A DNA stretch of 10,272 nucleotides. Origin: Sinorhizobium sp. (lineage in GTDB: Bacteria > Pseudomonadota > Alphaproteobacteria > Rhizobiales > Rhizobiaceae). The stretch spans positions 1-10,272 of the forward strand of contig JAPSJG010000099.1 of assembly GCA_031178305.1 (NCBI GenBank), given 5' to 3'. Made by a program: the position numbers and the translations under genes. Below the pieces are notes generated by a model. That model was given only the letters and a program-made list of their open reading frames with translations. It had not been told where the DNA came from and made no database searches. Within the stretch, counting starts at the first letter, position 1. Every line of letters begins with the position of its first letter. Positions 6,981-10,272 of the stretch are shown here, piece by piece.

Positions 6981-8780
6981 CTAGCTCCCACCAATTGCGG
7001 CGCGGCCATGCTGGAATTCATGAAGCCTGGAAAAGTGACCTTGCCGTCTGAAGAGCTCGTCCGGCGAGCCGGCCTCGATCACGCGCCCCTTGGCCATCAT
7101 AATAATCTGGTCGGCAGCCTGAACGGTCGAAAGCCGGTGGGCGATCACGACAACGGTGCGGTTGTGCGCGTACTCATCGAGCGCAAGCTGAAACGCCTGT
7201 TCGGTCTCGACGTCGAGCGCGTTCGTGGCCTCGTCCAGCAGGAGAATATCGGGGTTGCGAAGTATCGTGCGGGCGAGCGCCACGCGCTGCCTCTGTCCGC
7301 CCGACAGACGCATTCCCTGGTCGCCGATCCGCGTCTCGTAGCCGTCCGGAAGCAGACGGATGAAACCGTCCGCCTTGGCGATCTCCGCTGCGTTGCGTAT
7401 CTCCGCCATGCCGGCGTCGAGGTCGCCATAGGCGATGTTGGCCGCGATCGTGTCGTTGAAGAGATGGACTTCCTGCGACATCAGCGACAGCCGCTTGCGC
7501 CAACTGCGGAGATCGAATTCGGGAAGTGGCACGCCGTCTGCGAGGACCTCGCCGGAACTGGGGTCCATGAAACGAAAAAGCAGCGCCATTAGCGTTGATT
7601 TGCCTGCACCCGACTCTCCCACGATTGCCGTTGTCTTGCCTGTAGGAATGTTAAAAGAGACGTCCTGTAAGGCCAATGGCTGGCCGGGGGCATAGCGGAA
7701 GGAGACGTTTCTGAATTCGACGGCTTCCTCAAGCGCCGGCGCCGGCAGATGTCCCTGGCTGAGAAACGGCCTTTCGGTCGTGCGCAGGAAGTCATCGACG
7801 TCGTCGATACTGCCAGCGAGGCCGTCCAGTGCGATCTTTGATTGCAACAGTTCCCGAGTCGGACCTTGGAGACGGTAGAGCAGCGACAGGAAAGCGGCCA
7901 GCGCGGCAATGCCGATGCTGGCCGATTGCGCGACGAGAACGAGGGCGCCGATCAGGACCGTGATCGAGATTTCCGAGACCGGTCCGGGGGCCGCCCAGAG
8001 CATGTCGAGTTTCAGGAGACGGCGGCGCACGCGATCCGAGGTCTGCAGGAAGCGGCCGCGTTCATAGTCTTCCTGGGCGAAGGCGCGGATCAGCTGCAGC
8101 GCGTTGATGCTTTCCCACATCCTGAGGCCGAACTGTTTGTTTTCTTCGACCACGGCCTTGCCGGTTTCGTCGGCGCGGCGCGTGGCCAGGCGGATGGCCA
8201 TGGCGCCAAAAAGCAGGAACACCATCGAGAAAAAGGTCAGCCGGACGGAGATCAAGAGCATCAGCATGACAAAGACGACGAACGTGCACGAGCAGATCAT
8301 CAATCGGTAAGCAAGGCTCAACCCCTGGCTGACCTTCCAGGTGTTGTTGGCAATTGTGGTGATGATGTCCGAGCGCTTGTTTTCGACCCTGTAGTCGACA
8401 CATGAGCTTATGGTCTGGTCGAAAACCCTTGCTCGCAATCTGTGCGCGACCAGGCCGTCGATGTAGCGGGTCACCCAGATATTGACCAGGTGCACGGCAT
8501 TCTTCAGCAGGATGCTGGCGCAAAGCACCGCGACAAGGAACGCCGTCAATAGATGTTCAGGGATAGGGGACAAGACACGGTCGAATATCGGCTGCCATCT
8601 GCCCGACTGAGGTGCCGATGCCCCGAGGCTCTGGATGAGGGGGATGAAAAGGAAGAGCCCGGCACCCTCCAGGACCGCCGCGGCCAGCCCAAGCCCTACA
8701 ATGGTCGATCCGGCCCAGGCGGGTGCTGCTGCCAGGCGGAAAAGCCGCTGCAATCGCGTGAACAGGGGCGCGGCCGCCAT
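6981..8780 (-). CDS. ABC exporter, fused membrane and ATPase domains (MsbA/HepA-like)
   Basis: Half-transporter of 599 residues that should form a homodimer and export a lipid-linked or free glycan across the inner membrane. Six membrane helices are suggested: near 25-50 and 78-103, two in 155-200, and two in 270-303. The ATPase domain starts around 355 with Walker A GESGAGKST (388-396), Q-loop Gln436, signature LSGGQ (492-496), Walker B ILLLDE (512-517) and H-loop His548. All catalytic residues are intact. Numbering is from the ATG at 8780. A GTG at 8783 is an equally real option: GGAG lies 8 bases from the GTG but 11 from the ATG. The segment EGAGLFLFIPLIQSLG in the first helix resembles MsbA and cyanobacterial HepA more than the cyclic-glucan exporter NdvA. 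It is embedded between glycosyltransferases in the same operon, which argues for a glycoconjugate substrate; a drug or peptide exporter is less likely. Confidence 0.92.
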   Translation of the reverse strand: MAAAPLFTRLQRLFRLAAAPAWAGSTIVGLGLAAAVLEGAGLFLFIPLIQSLGASAPQSGRWQPIFDRVLSPIPEHLLTAFLVAVLCASILLKNAVHLVNIWVTRYIDGLVAHRLRARVFDQTISSCVDYRVENKRSDIITTIANNTWKVSQGLSLAYRLMICSCTFVVFVMLMLLISVRLTFFSMVFLLFGAMAIRLATRRADETGKAVVEENKQFGLRMWESINALQLIRAFAQEDYERGRFLQTSDRVRRRLLKLDMLWAAPGPVSEISITVLIGALVLVAQSASIGIAALAAFLSLLYRLQGPTRELLQSKIALDGLAGSIDDVDDFLRTTERPFLSQGHLPAPALEEAVEFRNVSFRYAPGQPLALQDVSFNIPTGKTTAIVGESGAGKSTLMALLFRFMDPSSGEVLADGVPLPEFDLRSWRKRLSLMSQEVHLFNDTIAANIAYGDLDAGMAEIRNAAEIAKADGFIRLLPDGYETRIGDQGMRLSGGQRQRVALARTILRNPDILLLDEATNALDVETEQAFQLALDEYAHNRTVVVIAHRLSTVQAADQIIMMAKGRVIEAGSPDELFRRQGHFSRLHEFQHGRAAIGGS

Positions 8781-8782
8781 CA

Positions 8783-9775
8783 CTAGATCGTCTCCATATA
8801 GAGAGGCCGGAACTCGGCGTTCTTATTTCGCAGTCGCTTCACGCGGGCCTTGATCCAGCGAGGGACGAGCCGGCTCCGGCAATACACGTCCAGCATGTTC
8901 GGCAGACGCGAAATCGCCAGGCGCGGCTCCAGTGTGAAGAATTTGCCTAAAAGATCGCAGGCCTCAATAAGCCGTCCGCCGATCAAGGCTCTCACTGCAA
9001 GCCAATGGATCATGTCGACCAGATGGGCGTCGAGCTCGGTGCCATACTGCGGATACGTCTCACGAAATTCGCCAAGAACGATTTCACAAGAACGAAGCAT
9101 CTGCATGACATCGCTCGACATGTTCGTATTCGTTATGCGGTAGCCCACAAGATGCTGGGGCACGACACGGAACTCGTAGCTTTCCGCTATTCTAAGACAA
9201 ATGAGAAGATCCTCGCAGCCTTGGGCGTTGCGCGCCCGCAAGGAGGAGTCGAATTGTCCGGCCTTTTCGAATGCGCAGCGACGCACGAGAATCGAGCTGC
9301 CATTGCCGACGAAATTGTTTCTACACATGCGATGGAGCACACGCCCTTCGGCATCCGGCCGGTTGTACAAGGAGAACACGCGCCCGTCCTCGTCGATATG
9401 GGCGAACCAGCAATACGCCAACCCCGCCGACGGGCCACCCTGCTCAAGGGCTCGCAACTGAAGCGCGATCTTCGACGGAGCCCACAGATCGTCCGCATCG
9501 ACAAAGGCCAGAAACTCGGCATCCGTCGCGGCGGCGCCGCTGTTGCGAGCTGCGGCGACACCGCTGTTGGGTTGCTTGAGGATGCGAATCCGCCGGTCTT
9601 GCTCGGCACAGGCGGCCACGATCGATGCCGATCCGTCGGTCGAGCCGTCATCCACAACGATGATGTCCAGCGCCTGATAGGTCTGCCGGCAGATGCTGGC
9701 CAGGGTCGCGCCGATCGTTCGCTCGGCGTTGAACATCGGCACGACTACGCCAACGGTGTCACTTTGCTGACTCAT
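8783..9775 (-). CDS. Family 2 glycosyltransferase (classical GT-A, first gene of operon)
   Basis: Inverting GT2 enzyme of 330 residues. Motifs are VVVPMFNAERT (10-20), VVDDGSTDGS (40-49) with the nucleotide-binding Asp pair, GVAAARNSG (72-80), the metal-binding VDADDLW (92-98), and GCEDLLICLR (186-195) with the catalytic Glu-Asp. Unlike the two paralogues downstream, it has no N-terminal extension, and its DDGSTD form is the common bacterial one. The last 110 residues are helical and basic, without a clear transmembrane helix. The ATG at 9775 is preferred over a TTG 90 bases upstream because AAGG lies 5 bases before it and the GT-A fold begins within ten residues. As the promoter-proximal gene it may encode an early transferase, but gene order is weak evidence for order of action. 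Acceptor and donor are unknown. Confidence 0.9.
   Translation of the reverse strand: MSQQSDTVGVVVPMFNAERTIGATLASICRQTYQALDIIVVDDGSTDGSASIVAACAEQDRRIRILKQPNSGVAAARNSGAAATDAEFLAFVDADDLWAPSKIALQLRALEQGGPSAGLAYCWFAHIDEDGRVFSLYNRPDAEGRVLHRMCRNNFVGNGSSILVRRCAFEKAGQFDSSLRARNAQGCEDLLICLRIAESYEFRVVPQHLVGYRITNTNMSSDVMQMLRSCEIVLGEFRETYPQYGTELDAHLVDMIHWLAVRALIGGRLIEACDLLGKFFTLEPRLAISRLPNMLDVYCRSRLVPRWIKARVKRLRNKNAEFRPLYMETI
8792..8795 (-). promoter_or_regulatory. Ribosome binding site for the ABC exporter, start ambiguous
   Basis: The minus strand carries GGAG with 8 bases to a GTG (8783) and 11 to the adjacent ATG (8780). The GTG shares its first base with the TAG stop of the upstream gene. The spacing favours GTG and codon preference favours ATG. 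Confidence 0.5.
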
Positions 9776-10147
9776 GGGCGCCTTGTTCTCCCGCACTATG
9801 GCACCGCTTCCCAAAAAATCAGGGCGAAATCGAGATGACGCCTGGGCGCCGGATCCAGCCGGCAACTGGTCTGGCAGGAGTTGGCTCGGCCTCTCACTTC
9901 GACCGGGAGCGGGTTCAACTTGCCGACAGTTCGCAGCCGGCGATCAACGAAGTTGTGGTAAGCGCCTAATTTCACTTAAAATGTTCAAACTACCGAAGTC
10001 TAGGCGTCGCATCCTTCGCAAAAAAAGCCTGGCCAGGATGCCGACCATGAGGCCGCTTGTCAATTAGTGAAGTTGCATGAATACCCACATCGCGCGACCT
10101 TCGGGGCGCTGACACCGGCATCGTATCGTGATGAGGGGGCAAACACG
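9776..10147. other. Upstream region of the minus-strand operon
   Basis: I see no credible gene across these 372 bases. The part from about 9965 to 10026 is clearly AT-richer than its surroundings (for example TTCACTTAAAATGTTCAAAC), as promoter and regulator-binding regions often are in GC-rich genomes. It also has a 6-base inverted pair, CGCCTA (9963-9968) and TAGGCG (10001-10006), around the AT-rich part, and an A7 run at 10020-10026. The operon promoter should lie here, leaving a leader of up to about 250 bases. Confidence 0.5.
10035..10063 (-). promoter_or_regulatory. Possible promoter of the six-gene operon
   Basis: On the minus strand a perfect TTGACA (10058-10063) is followed after 17 bases by CATCCT (10035-10040), which matches the -10 consensus at only three of six positions. 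The -35 element is good and the -10 poor, so an activator-dependent promoter or chance are both possible. It would give a leader of roughly 250 bases. Confidence 0.25.
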
Positions 10148-10272
10148 ATGGCTAAGAATGCGCTCAGTCGTTCGGCTACGCTCTGGGAAGAGCGTGACAT
10201 CCTGCCTATGCTTGCCTTCAGGAAGTCTGGTCAAGGTATGCCGACAAGGTTTCAGCCAACAGGGACACGCAT
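10148..10272 (+). CDS. Possible start of an unrecognised gene, cut by the window edge
   Basis: An ATG at 10148 follows a strong GAGGGGG (10133-10139) with an 8-base spacer and opens a frame of 41 codons to the end of the window. The product begins MAKNALSRSATLWEERDILP. I do not recognise it and see no signal peptide or domain. By hand count only about 55% of third positions are G or C, lower than in the neighbouring genes, which weakens the case. It would be divergent from the six-gene operon. Confidence 0.25.
   Translation, partial: MAKNALSRSATLWEERDILPMLAFRKSGQGMPTRFQPTGTR

Noticed and set aside
6483..7592. 369-codon open frame on the plus strand
   Set aside because: It is antisense to the end of the ABC exporter and the start of GT2 paralogue B and crosses their junction. 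It has no recognisable motif and no independent context.
9005..9838. 277-codon open frame on the plus strand
   Set aside because: Antisense shadow of the first GT2 gene of the operon; low-complexity basic product with no recognisable domain.
10020..10037. CCTGGCCAGG palindrome followed by T7 on the minus strand, resembling a terminator
   Set aside because: With a 4-base loop the stem is only 3 bp, too weak for an intrinsic terminator. No minus-strand gene that it would terminate is visible to its right.
9774..10067. 97-codon plus-strand frame in the operon upstream region
   Set aside because: It begins in the complement of the GT2 start and runs through the likely promoter region. The product is basic and featureless, and there is no ribosome binding site support.
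1..10272. CRISPR arrays, rRNA, tRNA and insertion-sequence ends
   Set aside because: I looked for regularly spaced repeats, tRNA-like folds with T-loop sequence, and terminal inverted repeats with a transposase. None was seen.

Overview
The window looks like an envelope or extracellular polysaccharide locus from a GC-rich alphaproteobacterium, most likely of the Rhizobiales (Sinorhizobium/Rhizobium/Mesorhizobium kind). The reasons are the high GC content with GC-rich third codon positions, the dense packing with ATGA stop/start overlaps, and a UDP-xylose synthase plus UDP-xylose 4-epimerase pair like uxs1-uxe of S. meliloti. Genus and species cannot be fixed from the sequence alone.

Layout: (1) 1-259, plus strand, the C-terminal end of a membrane acyltransferase. 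(2) 260-522, a gene-free gap with two hairpin-forming inverted repeats and a possible promoter set directly against the next start codon. (3) 523-2468, plus strand, two overlapping genes: UDP-glucuronate decarboxylase (UDP-xylose synthase) and a GalE-like epimerase, probably making UDP-arabinose from UDP-xylose. (4) 2472-9775, minus strand, an unbroken six-gene run. Read in its own direction it is: family-2 glycosyltransferase, MsbA/HepA-type ABC exporter, two paralogous family-2 glycosyltransferases, SAM methyltransferase, GT4 glycosyltransferase. Junctions are ATGA overlaps or gaps of 2-3 bases, so this is very probably one translationally coupled operon. It meets the epimerase gene head-on with only 3 bases between the two stop codons. 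(5) 9776-10272, the upstream region of that operon, with an AT-rich patch and possibly the start of an unrecognised plus-strand gene at the right edge.

Likely teamwork (inference): the plus-strand pair supplies UDP-pentoses. Four glycosyltransferases assemble an oligosaccharide, the methyltransferase may cap or modify it, and the ABC half-transporter moves the lipid-linked or free product across the inner membrane. The acyltransferase at the left edge may decorate it. No Wzx flippase, Wzy polymerase, initiating phosphoglycosyl transferase or processive synthase lies in the window, so the product may be a short glycan or glycolipid rather than a long Wzy-type polymer. The exact combination differs from the S. 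meliloti arabinose-polysaccharide (aps) cluster as I remember it and is the main point of interest.
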